Source: Liolophura sinensis | Lineage: Eukaryota; Mollusca; Polyplacophora; Chitonida; Chitonidae | Assembly (NCBI RefSeq): GCF_032854445.1 | Contig: NC_088298.1 | Span: 22,529,295 to 22,593,294 of the forward strand | DNA length: 64,000 nucleotides | Direction of reading: 5' to 3' | Shown here: positions 33,538 to 47,800 of the stretch, piece after piece | Position numbering within the stretch: position 1 is the stretch's first letter | How the letters are laid out: every line of letters begins with the position of its first letter | The notes under the pieces: generated by a model | What the model was told of the DNA's origin: nothing | Database searches by the model: none | The model's input: only the letters and a program-made list of their open reading frames with translations | Program-made: the position numbers and the translations under genes

Positions 33538-34034
33538 TTTAGAGGAAAAGACACCCAAAAATCGAAGTAGGTTCATCATACGCACAACTTAAAACTATGC
33601 ATAAATATATTATCATAAATTTTTAGATTTTCGTGAAAAGAGATAAAGGCATTCAAACATTTGAATTCTAAGGTGGGCTTTACAGACCCTGCTGTCAGAG
33701 AACTTTTGACATCACAGGAAGTTTTTCCAACTCTTATCATGACAATGAATGTTGGAATAACTCTTTTCACCCTTGAATAAAAGATTACTGAAATAATATT
33801 CCCCAAAATTCCTTCTTTCTGGTGAACATCAGGAATAAAGGTGACGTCAGACGTCAGAGATCCTTGATACCATCAATATGGCTCATAAAACCCACCATAG
33901 TATTCACATATTTGAATGCCTTTCAGCACTCTTAAAAAAAAATCTGAAAAAATGAATAAAAGTATTTTTACACATAGTTTTTAGTTGTTCATACGCTGTA
34001 CCTTACTTCATATTTTAACTTTCTTTTACTTTAA
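33538..34034. mobile_element. Possible TIR (MITE-like) element
   Basis: The left end CTTTAGAGGAAAAGACACCC and the right end TAACTTTCTTTTACTTTAA pair imperfectly as inverted repeats. The right half has relatives near 4170-4345 and 12900-13040. No coding capacity. Confidence 0.45.
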
Positions 34035-34239
34035 TACATATATAATACAGGTCCAAGCAATCTGCAAGGCATGTTACCTCCTCCTCACTACGTTCAGTAC
34101 ATGTACAACAGAGTTCTAATGCACTGTGAAGAAACGATGAATGGCAGGAATGAACTCCATCAGTATTAACCATTTAGGAAATGCAACAAATAATATTAAA
34201 CCAATCTGTTTCATACAAATTTAACATCTGATTGATGAA

Positions 34240-34450
34240 ATTTATTTTTATTTATTTGACTGATGTTTTACGCCATACTCAAGAATATTCCACGTATCCG
34301 ATGGCGGCCAGCATTGTGGTGGGAGGAAACCGGGTAGAGCCAGGGGGAAACCCACTACCATCTGCAGGCTGCTGGCAGACCTTCCCACGTACGGCTGGAG
34401 AGGAATCCAGCATGAGCTAGACGTTAACTCACAGCCACCACATTGGTGCG
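34240..34450 (-). mobile_element. SINE-A just downstream of the CWC22 stop; possible poly(A) signal
   Basis: Tail ATTTATTTTTATTTATTTGA on the plus strand, body AAGAATATTCCACGTATCCG and ATTGTGGTGGGAGGAAACCG. The element is in the sense orientation of CWC22 and lies about 60-270 nt past its stop. Its tail supplies the first AATAAA hexamers after the stop codon, so the transcript probably ends within or just after this SINE. Confidence 0.8.
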
Positions 34451-34506
34451 ATATGATAAAAAGAAAATGTACCTAGCTTGCACCAAAGAACCCGTTGAAT
34501 TCATGT

Positions 34507-35813
34507 TTATCTCCGACGCGAAGATATCCTTGGACGTTCAGAATTTTCTTCACGCCTTCCCCTAGAGTCCCGGGGTTCTTTAGCTCTACTATCCTTGTAC
34601 CTATCGTACTCTCTATCCCTGTCTGAGTCGCGTCCGTTATCCTTATGTCTATCAGAATCTCTGTACCTATTGAAATCTGTATCATTATCTCTGGATCTAC
34701 CAGCATCCCGGCCATTATCCCTGGATCTCTCTGGTTCTCGGCCGTTATCTCTGTACCTGTCAGATTCTCTGTCATTAACTCTGGACCTATCGAAATCTCT
34801 ATCTCTGTACCTTTCAGAGTCACGGCCGTTATCTCTGTACCTCTCAGGGTCACGTCTGTTATCTCTGTACCGATCTGAATCTCGTCCATTATCTCTGGGT
34901 CTCGCATAGTCACGGTCATTATCTCGCTGTCTTCCAGAGTCCCAAAGCCTCTCTATCACATCACCCCTATCTCTTCGTCTCTCCTTCTCTACTTGTCTAT
35001 CACCTCTATCATATCTGTCTTCTCTAAGTCTATCCTTTCTTCTGTCCTCTCTTAACTCTTCCCTCGCATCCTCATAACCATCTCCCCTATCACGCTGGTC
35101 TCCTTTAGATTTGCTGGAAGCATCCCTGGACCTATCGTCTCTTCGATTATCAAGTCCTTTCTCCTCCCTTTCTTTCCCATAATCCTCAGCCTCACTGGAA
35201 TCATCGGAGTCCACACTCTCCTCTGATTCACTATCCCCACTTATCTCTTCATCTTTTCGCTTGTGTTTTGGTTTTCTCGAACTTTCCTTTTCACCTACCG
35301 CAGAATATTTGTCAGACGACCTTGAAATGTTATTTGACTTTGAACTCTTTTGCTCTTTTCTGGAGGACTGTTTGTCACTTGATCTTGAAATCTTATCATT
35401 TGACCTTGAAAGCTTTTCATCTGACCTTGACCCTCTGTCATTTCCACGTGAATGGTTGTCATCTGACCTCGGGTCAACTGACTTGGAATGTTTGTCGTAT
35501 GACTTTGAATTCTTCTCTGACCTTGAACTCTTGTCCTTTGATTTTGACCTCTTGTTATCCAACCTTGAGTTTTTGTCACGTGACCCTGAACTCTTGTCAC
35601 CTGACCTTGAAGTTTTGTCTTTGGGTCCTGCCTTCTTGTCATTAGGCCTTCTCTGTCTATCCCAGGGATCAGAATAGCTATCACGCTGGTCAGGAAAAAT
35701 GTCAGAGTCTCTAACGAGGCCATTAGCAACTGGTCCCTGCTTCTCTTTGCCTTTGTTGTTCTTCGCTGGGGAAACTTTCTTCTTTTTCTTCTTTGATCTT
35801 TCATCGTCAGAAT
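34507..35813 (-). CDS. CWC22: CWC22 exon 20 (long RS/RD-like tail)
   Basis: Acceptor GGGTTTAG; the first two bases complete an Asp codon ([13 protein letters not shown]). Residues 911-1345. First comes a run of KSxDKxSRS units, then about fifteen [11 protein letters not shown]-type units of 7-11 residues, ending RISSRRR and TAA at 34507-34509. Strong codon repetition makes long antisense ORFs, which are shadows. Confidence 0.95.
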
Positions 35814-38800
35814 CTAAACCCATGGAAAGCAGACATTCTATCAGATGGACAGCACAGCGTTTTCACAGTTATGAGCGTGTTAATACGTGTACTTGTACAC
35901 AGATGTGTGAACAACCTTGATTCATACCTATATGTTTTGTCATAAAACATGTCAGGCAAAAATGTCAACAAAATTCATGAATAAAGTATTACACAGTGAA
36001 GTTCAAATACCATAAATATTGTTTTCATGAATATCAAGCCCAATGGAGTCTCTTTCTAGTTTTAAAAGGCGTTTCTTTTTATGATTTGGGTTTGACGTCT
36101 TCCTGAAGACTTACACCGTGTAAGTTAAACCAGGGATCTGAAAGAAACGGGCGTTATCTTATTTATCGGATTGGTGTTATATGCCATACTTAAGAAATTT
36201 CATTTATATATGGCCAGAATTATGGTGGGAAGAAACTGGGTAGAGCCCGTTGGATACCCCTGACTATCCGGAGGCTGCTGACAGACCTTCCCACTTACGG
36301 GGGGAAAGGAAGCCAGCACAAGCTGGACTTTAACTCACAGCGACCGCATAGGTGAGAGGCTCATGGGTCATTGTGCCGTGCTGGCGTGCTAACCCTCTGG
36401 GTCACAGAGGCCCCATTGTGCATGTAAGTTAACTGTGTTGCCACATGATCACTGTCAACCATTTATTGCCATCCCAACCGTGTATATTCTCTGTCCAAGG
36501 AGAGAACTGAATCAACAGTTGAAATGAAAGATGGACAAGCATCCAGTCGCCCCCAAAAGACCAAGAGCATGATGAATGGTAAAGCCCTGAATGGTATTCA
36601 TATGATGGTTGTGTTTTATCTCTCCATCAGCATGTCATTCATTTCATCATTTCATTCATTTGATACAACCATTGTACAACAGCTGTCATGGAAAGGAAAC
36701 CAGCCAACCAGTTGAAATTTTGGCACATTTGTCTTAAAGTAACACTGATGAGGGACACAGAATTTTAATTCCTAAAACCCAAAAATAAGCTTTGAGATAG
36801 TATTTCAAATTTTGACTTAAGTCAGAAATGGCTTTGTGGAATCGGCCCCTGACATGTAACGAATATCTAAAATATGAAATTAGAATTCAACTGTTACTTT
36901 GAAACAAATGACAGGTCAGCATAAGGAGCCACAACCACAAGACTGGAGTTTACCTGAATCAGATTCCAAGCTGGAGTCACTGCTGTCATCAGAGTCCGAG
37001 GAGTCAGAGGAAGAGTCAGAGGAGGAGTCACTGCCTGAACTGCTATCAGAGGAGTCGGAAGATTCAGACTCCGGCTCGGCTAACTGTTTCTGCTGCATCA
37101 GCTGTTTGGACAGATTTCTCAGGTGCTCTCTCAAGTCGTCCCTATAAATGTTTAGCTGATTAGTGTTTTAACCCATACACAAGAATATTTTATTCACCCT
37201 AATTCCTCTCCACCTTTTTGCATATAAAAGAGCAACGTTCAGTGCAATTTATACATACTTTTAATTTGATTCTGAATTTTGATTCTTGAATAAACACTTT
37301 GCAAACATGCGAAAAGCTTGAAGAATCACAGAATCCAATGACCAACATATGGTGAGAAGAAACCAGACAGAAATTGTGAAAAATCCACGACCATTCCTAA
37401 AAATTATTGCAGTACTTCCACTGTCTAAACACAAAACGGTTTCTTTGCATTTTTCACACAAAAACTTCACAAAGCCACATTGTTATAAACAAATTCAGAG
37501 AGCTTTAAATTAATATATATCCCATGCATATAAATATGCACGACTTGCAAAAATGTTTGGTTTTAGAAACTTCACTTGAGAGACTACAAAATGGATTTGC
37601 ACACAAATTTTACAATATTTTGAGGAGACTGCACATAAATAATAATGGACTACAGATACTGACACAACCAAATTAATATCCACCTCTTGAAAAAAATAAA
37701 AGCGTAAGCTATTAATTAATAATATATAGATTCCATTTGGATTAAAAGGAGTTAATACTGTGCATGTTTACGATGGCTACTCAAATGTTTTCATTTTATT
37801 TCTACTTTATTTATCTGACTGATGTTTTATGTTGTACTCAAGAATATTTTACTTATACGACAGCGGCCAGCGGGAAACCGTGATAAACCCACACCCATCC
37901 GCATTTTATTTCTAATCCTAACAATACTATAATTAAAGACATACAGCAGAAAGACTAATACCAGAGCAGCAACGATGGGTGTGATGGCTGGCGACAAGTG
38001 ACTTGTAACCTTGGAGATACACGAAATCTGGTCTCTTATCAACTAATGTCAGTTAGGGTTTTATGAATAGGACCACTGGTGTCTCAATAATTGGCCATCA
38101 TTTCAATTTGGCAAATATGCTTACGTTAATCCTCCCAAGCCGATAGTGGTGAAGAAGTTGATGGCAAATCTTGTGTTCTTGGGATTGTCCCTCGGCATTA
38201 TACCTTCAAACCACACCTGAAGAGTTCTGTAAAGGGAGATAAATTGCAGTTAATAAATAATGCTTGAATCTGGTTGAACTTACACTGCAAAAATGGTAGG
38301 TTAAAACCCACTTTAAAAAATCAACCAAGCAAATGTTTAAAATACTTAAACGACAGATTTCCTGACACATGTTTCAACTTTACTCAGTGTATTTCACCTT
38401 AAAAAAAAACAAAACAATTATACAACCTTTTTTTTTTTCAATTATTTTAAAAAGTTTTTACTTTAAAGAAAAAACAAAAACTGTTTTAAAGATTGTCATT
38501 TTCTAGAAAATCCATTGATTTGAGGAACATTTAGAGTAAATCCAAACTTTAGGCTTGTGCTACGAGGTGCTAAAGGTTTACTCCCACCATACGATTTACG
38601 TGCATTTCCAGTCCCAGCTAAAATATGTTCATATATTGTGATAATCGTGCATTTTAAAATCTGTGAAAGCCATCTCTAAAATCTGTGAAAGCCATCTCTA
38701 AACGAGGAATGAATGATTATGGTTTAACGCCACAACGGCAATATTTCAGCCATATCGTGGCGATCTAAAAGAGGAAGAGTTTGTGATGTATTATGGGGCC

Positions 38801-41800
38801 ACATCATGCTTACATGCATGGCTGTAGGCTGCCAAAATATGTCTGGAATGCCCTCCCCTGAATAGCTACTGGGCAAGGCTAAGCACAATGGCGGCCTGAG
38901 AGATGTCTAAAGGTGCTTATGATTATACGGAAACACTGGTGTTGCCAGCTCATTTGGACCAATCACGTAACAATGACGAAAACCATCACACGATTGACAG
39001 GGCCAGGCTGCCAACACCTGTGTTTCCGTCTAATCATAAGTGCCTAAGCCTTTCATGTTTACCTATTAAAAACTTCTTTAACATCAAGCACTGCTGGCAG
39101 AAAAAAATATTTTACTTAACCACAAGCATAGCTCTTTCATTTCAGGTATAGGTTGTTTTACTGTGTTCTTTTTTTCTTTAAGGCTGTAAAAATTCACTTT
39201 AAGGGGCACTTGTATCCCTAAAAATGATTTTTTTTTTACGCCAGCACTTTCTGACCAGAAACAGATCATACTTCATAAATAAAAATCTTCACATTGCCCT
39301 GGTGGATGCAGATGTCCTTAGAAAATGCTAAACTTTAGCACGTTCAGGTCAAATACAGTTGCTTTTTTTTGACTTTCAAATAAACATTTTACACAACTTA
39401 CGGATCTTTTAATCTGTCATTGAGTTTGGGTAATCCCATGTATTCAGACAATTCCTGGAACAGAATCTTGACAAAGATTCGACTCGCTGATGTTGTGTCG
39501 TCTTCGTTGAGATGAACACAGCTCAGCACCTGTGAATGAAGGATAAATGGAAGGTGTTATCTCATACATGTAGGCAAATTTGCACCTGTGAATGGAGGGT
39601 AGATTTCACACATGTAGGTATATTAGCACCTGTGGATGAAGGACAGAGGAAAAGGTGTTATCTCACAGTATTTAGCACCTGTGAATGGAGGGCAGATTTC
39701 TTTTATTTGATTGTTTCAGTGCCATGCTGAAGTAGTTTTCACTTATCATATGGAAGTCAGTTTTAAGCAAACAGAGGTGTCCGCTGTTAACTGACAAAGT
39801 TTCCCTTGTGTGAAGTACAGATGTGCACACCATGTTTGTGTAGGACAAGTGGTGTTCAAAGATCGCTTGACTATTCAAATGGTCACCTCCGACCATACAT
39901 GGGAAGGTCTTCCAGCCACCTGCGGATGGACATGGGTTTCCCTCGGGTTCTACCCGGTTTCCTTCCATCAAAGGCTGGCCGCCATCATATAAGTGAAATA
40001 TTCTTGATTACGGCGTAAAACAATCAAATACATAAGTCAATACATCAAATGGTCACACAACCTTTATTGTCCTGGTATTGTCACCAAGGCCACACAAGCA
40101 GTGGGATGCAGGAATTTACAAATGGGAGGTGTTCTGTTTTAATAAGGGTATTATCACTAACAATAACTTTGAGCTTAATAAGTTAAGACTTGTGTGAATC
40201 CGCAAAACCCCAGGTCAGTTTGGTACAACACCGCGTACACCTGAATTGAGGGTGAAATTATTCACAGTGTTTTCTGTTTGACAGACTAAAACCACGTCAC
40301 CTACATCTTTAAGTGGGTGGGGAACGCTGTCAGTACAAGGAAAGATTCATTTGATTCGGCTGTTTTTTCAGACACAGTATTTCAGGACAAAGGCTGAAAA
40401 AAGCCGGCAGAGCTTGGAAAAAATCACCATAGTGATACTCGGCCATATACAAGATCAGCTTCCTGATTGGCTGATTGATGACTGAAGCTCATTTTACATG
40501 TATGCATAAACGGTAAATAACTGATGAACGCAGGCACCCCAATCTGACACTTACTCCCCAAGCTATGGCATCTGTGTGTAGGAGGTGTGAGAAAAATTTA
40601 GCCACGTTACGAAGTTTATTGGTCTCCAAGCGATGAATGGTTTCGTACTGTTCCTTGAAAATGTTCTGAAATGGCTCGATGAATTTCTTATCCACTTGAC
40701 AAAATCTCTGGAAATGAAACAAAGAGGATTATGATACTAATAAATCTTCTTATAAAGCTAGAGACAAATGTACACATGTGTAAAAGTAAAATAAAAGTGT
40801 ATTTCTGCACACGGATTGCTGAATATTTCTAGAGTCAGAATTTCTAGAGTGTCTGAATTTCTAGCAGAATTACAATACCTTTCATTTGAGGCTCGCGATA
40901 TTTCCTACTTTAAGCCCACATTTTACAAGGTGGAGAAAACAAAAGTTCAGATGAAAGAGTGTGAAAAGTTAGTTGTAAATGTGGTCTTCAATAACTGAGG
41001 ATGCTAAGGATGTAGCACATGTTTAATAAATGTATTTGCACAAGAATTTGGTCTTTTCCACAAATGTGTTCAACCAGCACTTCGATCACTTTTATGGTTT
41101 TAACATAATCACAAATATTATCATAATGCCTATTAAAGGTAAGTGTTTGGATATAAACAACAAATTCACTTTCGAATAAATTTATTAGACACCCATTACA
41201 TCCTTATTTAGAACGTTATTGAGCTAAGACTATATGTACTGCATTGTGATTCAAATACTCACCATACAAAAACATTTTCAAATATCTTTTCCTCTTAAAA
41301 GAAAAAACCTAAAAAAATATTAAAGACCATATCTGCAAATAAGCTTTTAGGCTCCATCATCTGATTATGTCATCATTTTTATGTTTTCAAGTGAGAGTTA
41401 CCTGAGCCAGAAGTCCATAAAACTTTTCGTAAGTTCTCTGTTGAGCACAGCAGTCCAGTATCATATTGCAGACTTCCACCTGATTGAACACAAACATTAT
41501 TGACCAACTGAATGATTCCATGACTGAAAGCAGGAAATGGATGAATTGTAAAAGCTGGGGAATATGTGTATGTTCAAATTTTCTTCAAGACAGCCTACAC
41601 TGCGCAACCAGCTAATGTCTACATAAATTTATATCAAAAGAAAGTGAAACAATAGGAATATTGACAAATGCACCTTAATTGACAACACTTCAGAATAAAT
41701 TTAGCATGTTTATCATTCTAAACAAGTTAACGTCACAACAGAGATAAATGCTGTCAAACTTCACGACTGGCAAAGTTGTGGGCTTTCACCAATGGGCCTG

Positions 41801-44800
41801 ATCTCTCTAATGTTCCTGGTAAATCAAACCAATGAGCCCCACTACTTGAGACAGGTCACAGTGGACTTGAGCTCGGGAAGATTGTAAACTGATGCAATGT
41901 GGCTGTCTCAAATAAGACACGCAATATGGTGGTCTACATATGGCACTTTTATACATGGGCTGATTATTTCAAATATTGAGTTTGAGTTACTGGTCAAATG
42001 AATACTATGATTTTGACAAACAACAACAACATTTTATTTATCTGATTGATGTTTTACGCCGTACTCAAGAATATTTCACTTGTGTGACATCGACCAGCAT
42101 TATGGGAGGAAACTGTGCAGAGCCCAGGGGAAACCCGTGACCATCCGCAAGTTACGAGCAAACGATATTTTCTGTTTTAATAATCCACAGATGAAATTCT
42201 CAAGTAATGAGCTTATTCTGTTTCTGTACGCATATACCTCTTGGCCTGGTTTAAGCTCCATCCTCATGATTTTGTGGGCACACTCCTCGAAGTCGAGACT
42301 GGACTGTATGGTGAGGTAGATGGTCCGACGCAGCGCCACGAGATTCGTCTCGGTCTGATCAATGATCTTCTGCTGCTCTTCCTCTGTGCAAATCACAACA
42401 CACTCATTGGTAAGGGGAGTGGCTGAGGGTTGTTTTACGACATACTTAAGAACTTTGCACTCGTAGGACGGCGGTCAGTTTTAAGAGTGTTGGAAACCAA
42501 GGTGCCCTGAGTGAACCACCAAAGTATAAGAGTGCCCAGGGTGAACCACTAGACTACAAGAGTGCCCGGGGTGAACCACCAAACTACAAGAGTCCCTAGG
42601 GTGAACCACCAGACTACAAGAGTCCCCAGGGTGAACCACCAAATTACAAGAGTGCCCAGGGTGAACCACCAAAGTACAAGAGTGCCCAGGGTGAACCACC
42701 AAAGTATAAGAGTGCCCAGGGTGAACCACTAGACTACAAGAGTGCCCGGGGTGAACCACCAAACTACAAGAGTGCCCGGGGTGAACCACCAAAGTACAAG
42801 AGTGCCCTGGGTGAACCACCAAAGTACAAGAGTGCCCAGGGTGAACCACAAGACTACATGAGAGCTCAGGGTGAACCACCAGACTACAAGAGTGCCGACA
42901 GTGAACTTAAAGGAAGCTGCAGACAAACCTTCCCACATGGGACATACAGGAAGGCACTGGTGGAAGAAAAGAAGTCATTAGCGATTGTTCAACTGTGCAG
43001 ACAGCCACATGAGCATCACCGATCACTTCTAGTCTCTAGAATCCCACAAGCAATGATCGAGACAATCCACAACTTCCCTGTCCAAGACAGGCAAATTAGA
43101 AGAGAATCAACACAAGATGATGAAGTGAAGACAGAACAGACAATTCATAAACAGGAGCAGTAATGAGGTGAATTACTCACTTATGCCATTTTTTTAACAG
43201 AAATGTTGTGGAATCTTGCATTACACGGGACCTGGGTGCTAATTTTGACTCAATAGCCCATGTTTTAACCTAGCGGCAGCGTGCTTTCTACATTAAACAT
43301 TCCTTTCACTGAAATTCTGCACTGGAAATCGTGTCCCCATTTGAGGTAACTTAGAGTAAATATACAAGTACTACATGAATCTTCTGCTGGAGTTTGTTAC
43401 CTGAATAACTGAAGAACAGCACACTAAGGGAGGTAAGTGACTTGATAATCCTCTTCACTAACAGCGCTGAGAATATGGTGGTGCTAGTATCATATTTACC
43501 TCTACTGTGCAGGGCCCGGTTGTTCAAAACTGTTTGAAGACTTAATACCAGATCTAACTTTAACCAAGTCCTCAATTTCGTACTTAGCCCAAAGGTAATT
43601 GCATAACAGTATATTAAATATGAACTAAGCCTTCTGCTGTTATACTTTAGACTTTGGTCAGCTCGATTAGTTGCTGAAGTTGTTTAAAAGTCTGAATTAC
43701 AAAACTTACTTCATACCAGTTTTAGCTAATACACTTTCCAACAACTGGGCCCAGGTTTAGGCAGGCCAAACAAAGGGGAGATAACTCACCATCATCTGCC
43801 TCTTCATCCTCGTCACTGCTGTCCTCTCCACTACCACTTCCAGACTCTCCATCAGAGCTGTCCTCATCCAGGATTTCTGTACACAACAACAACAACAACA
43901 GAGTCACGGCCTAACCAAGAGCTGGACGATAGCAAGTAGACATTAACTGATGGTAACTAGCTAATATATATGTACAGTCAACAGTGGCTTGCTGACGCAA
44001 ATTCCATGTAGCCACTAACTAGCTGATGTGCACAGACCAGCAACTACATGTAGTCTACATGATATCTGGCTGGAAATGAAAACGAACACCGAGGCTGTCC
44101 TCTCCAGTGAAAAACTGAGAAGCACCTCATCTGTTCATCCTTACACATGTAAGTTCCTCACATTTTTTCGCTCAGTCAGAGGACTTGACTGATTCAGAAA
44201 TGGGTTTTGGTAAAGTAAGAAAAACCTTACCTTTCTTCAGAGTCTTGTATTTGTCCTCATTGACAACAAAATCAGGATCAGCCTTAAAGACATCTGTAAA
44301 GTGAGAAAGCAAAATCAGAGAATTACTAAAATGTGGTTGTTAATTTAATGTTTTGAAGACACCTTAAAAACCTGATCACATTATGTTATTGTAGCAGGAG
44401 TTTTCACTGATGTGATCGGTCGCTTTTATGGCTGGACAAAACTGGAGTGCACGGGCTACATCAGCGACCCATGACAAGTTACTGGCAATTTTTATCACTT
44501 GTGCTTGGGGTTTTAATGTTGTACTGAACAATTGTCAAGTCATATGACAAGGCGTCATTATGTGTTTGTACACAGACCATGTCTTCTTTTTGTAGGGTGA
44601 GTCCATGCCACCAAAGTGCTGCAGCCACTGAAGTATCATGCCGAAGACACCCAACATAACATCCCACCCAGTCACATTTTATACTAACATCGAAGGTCTG
44701 CCAGCAACCTGCGGATGGTTGTGGGTTTCCCCTCGGCACTGCCTGGTTTCCTCCCACCATAATGCTAGCCGCTGTCGTATAAGTGAAATATTCTTGAGTA

Positions 44801-47800
44801 CTGCCTAAAACATCAATCAAATAAATAAATAAATATACCGACACCCGGCCAACCAGTAATGCTTCTTTGCTGTAACCTCTCAGTGCTGAGTTCCAAGCGA
44901 GGCAGCAACAAGTACCATTTTTAAAGTCTTTAAAAATCTTAACATCTCTCAACAGACGCTCTAACCACTAGGGCACCAAAGCAGTCCCTTTTTCGCTTGT
45001 GTGATGTACAAATACACACCATACTGGTCGAAGATAACAGGTCCAACCACTGTTTGACTGTGTTAACAGCCACATGAGCGGTGTCAACCACTGGTTGTCT
45101 GCACGACCTTGGGAAAAGCAAGACCAGGCAAATCTTCAGATTCCATGTCTACAGCCAGCTTTCTTCAAGCAGTGACACTGGTAGTTGTAATGCTGCATCA
45201 CAGGAATGCCATTCTGAAGACACCAGATACAACGTCCCACATTTGCAGTATACGTACACTGGGCAAACAGAAGCTGGCTTATCCTACTATGCTACAGAGA
45301 ACTGAGAACGTATTGATTGAAAGTAAAGATTAAACTGAGGATATCCTCTGCCTGTCTGGAACTGATCACAAGACAACTCACTACTACTAATGACAAGATT
45401 ATAGGGGGATATACTGACTGAGGATATCCTCTGCCTGTCCGGCCTCCTCCAGGGTGAGCAGATGTGTGAACTGATCGTCTTCCTCCACAAGGTCAAGGTC
45501 AGACACTACAGATGGGTGATCCTGGAAACAAAAACAGTTGACTTCTACAAATTTCTCCCACACAGAGGGAAATATCCTGTGTTAATATCATCAAGCAAAG
45601 CACAGATATCAAAAATACCAGAATTTAATTTTATATTATAAATTTTATTTGTGTTTCATGCTGGGCTCCCAAATTTTTCATATATATTTAGATTTAAGGG
45701 TGGAAAATATTGGATTACCTGGAGTAAAATACCAAAATTCAACAACACCTGATAAACCTATTAACTTAAAAAATCTCTTAGAATTTTTTCTCTTATACAC
45801 TGGTGGAACAAAGCTCAGAGAAAACCAACTGACTCTGCTTGTTATCTGACGAATCTGTTGACATAAGGAAAGAGCTAAGCCACAGAAAGACTGGTCAAGG
45901 GCAACTACTGTCATCTAAACAAAGACAGTGATGACTGCTCTCGCACCACCTACCCCCGTCACACGAGGAAGTTAATCATTTGTTGTATGTATATGTATGC
46001 TTGGGGTTTAATGTGGTACTTAATTCTTCAGTCAGATGACAAGGAGGAGTCATTAGACATTGAACATATACATGTACTTGTGGCAGGGTGAGTCGACTGA
46101 AGTATCACGCCGAAAACACCAAACATAACACCCCAAGTGTCACATTACACTGACACCGTGTTACCTTGGTCTAACCTCTGAGTGCTGAGTGCCAAGAGAG
46201 GCAGCAACAAGTACCATTTTTAAGCCTTTTGTATGACCTGTCCGGGTTTTGAGTGAGTGAGTGAGTGCTTGGGGTTTAACGTCGTACTCAACAATTTTTC
46301 AGTCATATGACGACGAAGGAATCATTAGGGTGCATGTACGTGTAATGTGCCTCCTTGTTGCAGGACGGATTTCCACCGCTCTTTTATTTAGTGCTGCTTC
46401 ACTGAGACGACTTACCGAAGGCAAGTAAGCCGCCCCGCCCGAGCCATTATACAGATACGGGTCAACCAGTCGTTGCACTATCCCCTTCATGCTGAACGCC
46501 AAGCCAGGAAGTTACAACTTCCTCTTTTAAAGTCTTAGGTGTGACTCGATCAAGGATTGATCCTGGATCTACCGGTCCCGAAGCGGACGCTCTACCAACT
46601 GTGCTATCCGGGCCGGTATCCCGGTTTTGATAAAAGGTCCCGGGTTTGACACCATTAGGTTAGCAAAACTGTCACAATCCTCTGTTGTAACAATCAGCAG
46701 GAATTACAAATTCCGCCATGAATATGATAATTCAACATCTGTTGCCTACAAAAGTCGGTTCCAAGCTGTGTACAAACACATCAGCCTCAGCTGTTAAACT
46801 GCGGTGCTTGTGAACTACGTCTTTGCTTTACGAACACAACCATACAGCAATGGTGAAATGTCTGAGCCACCAATAAAACAACACACTGATGGGACTGACT
46901 TATTCCAGGCGTTCCCCGTTCCACTGTGTCTTACCTTGAAACCATCTTTCCTGATGGCAAACATCACCTCTACCATGTACTGCACTCTCTTGTCTATCTC
47001 CCCCTCGTGTAGAATTGTACGAAGCCTCTCAAATATAGCTGTGAGGAAACAACATATGATTTGTTTATTTATAAGATTTGTGTTCACCGCCGTACTCAAG
47101 AATATTGCACTCATACAACACTATGGTGGCAAGAAACCCAAGCCGAACACAGGGGGGAACCCACGACCATCCACGAGTGGCTCGCAGACTTTCTAAGTTC
47201 CCTACCAGAGAGGAAGTCAGCATGAGCTGAACTCAAAGAGGTCGCATCCGTGAGAGGCTTAGGGGTCATTGTGCTACACTGGACCATGGAGAGCTCTAAA
47301 ACTACAGATGAATTTTAACATAAAGTCGACCAGATGCTAATCCTAGCGACACAAGTACAACACAGCTTCCATTTTATTTCTACTTTTCTGATTGTTAACA
47401 GCACACTCAGGGAATTTTTCGCTTATATGATTGAAGTCAGTGACATGGATGGAAGTAACTGACATAGATGGAAGTCACTGACATAGATGGAAGTCAATGA
47501 TATGGATGGAGGAAACCAAAGTGCCCTGGGTGAACAAGCTGACAAAGGCACGTTCCCAACATTAAGTGCTGTCCTAACAACAACTGTCCATCTGAATCAA
47601 GTTAACATCTGGTCAGATTACATTTATATTCAGGCATATTTCTCTCCAAACTGCAAGTATGACCAAACCGCTCAATTCATTTTCAATTTTCACGTCGAGA
47701 CATCATTCTGTTTCTGATCACATTTCACAGATGTTGTGAAGCATAAAACATCAGTGCCAGGCTTCTCCTCCTGGACACATAACTCAGTAAAACAGACCAG

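Noticed and set aside
34595-35677. Long plus-strand ORFs (for example 34595-34909 and 35261-35677)
   Set aside because: They are antisense readings of the repetitive CWC22 exon 20; low-complexity codons leave the opposite strand open.
42481-42938. 132-codon minus-strand ORF of [10 protein letters not shown] repeats
   Set aside because: It is the translation of the 30-bp minisatellite and SINE edge in a CWC22 intron.
46550-46620. tRNA gene on the minus strand
   Set aside because: The A and B boxes belong to the head of a SINE-B, followed by the SINE body and tail, and no sound cloverleaf with acceptor stem could be drawn.
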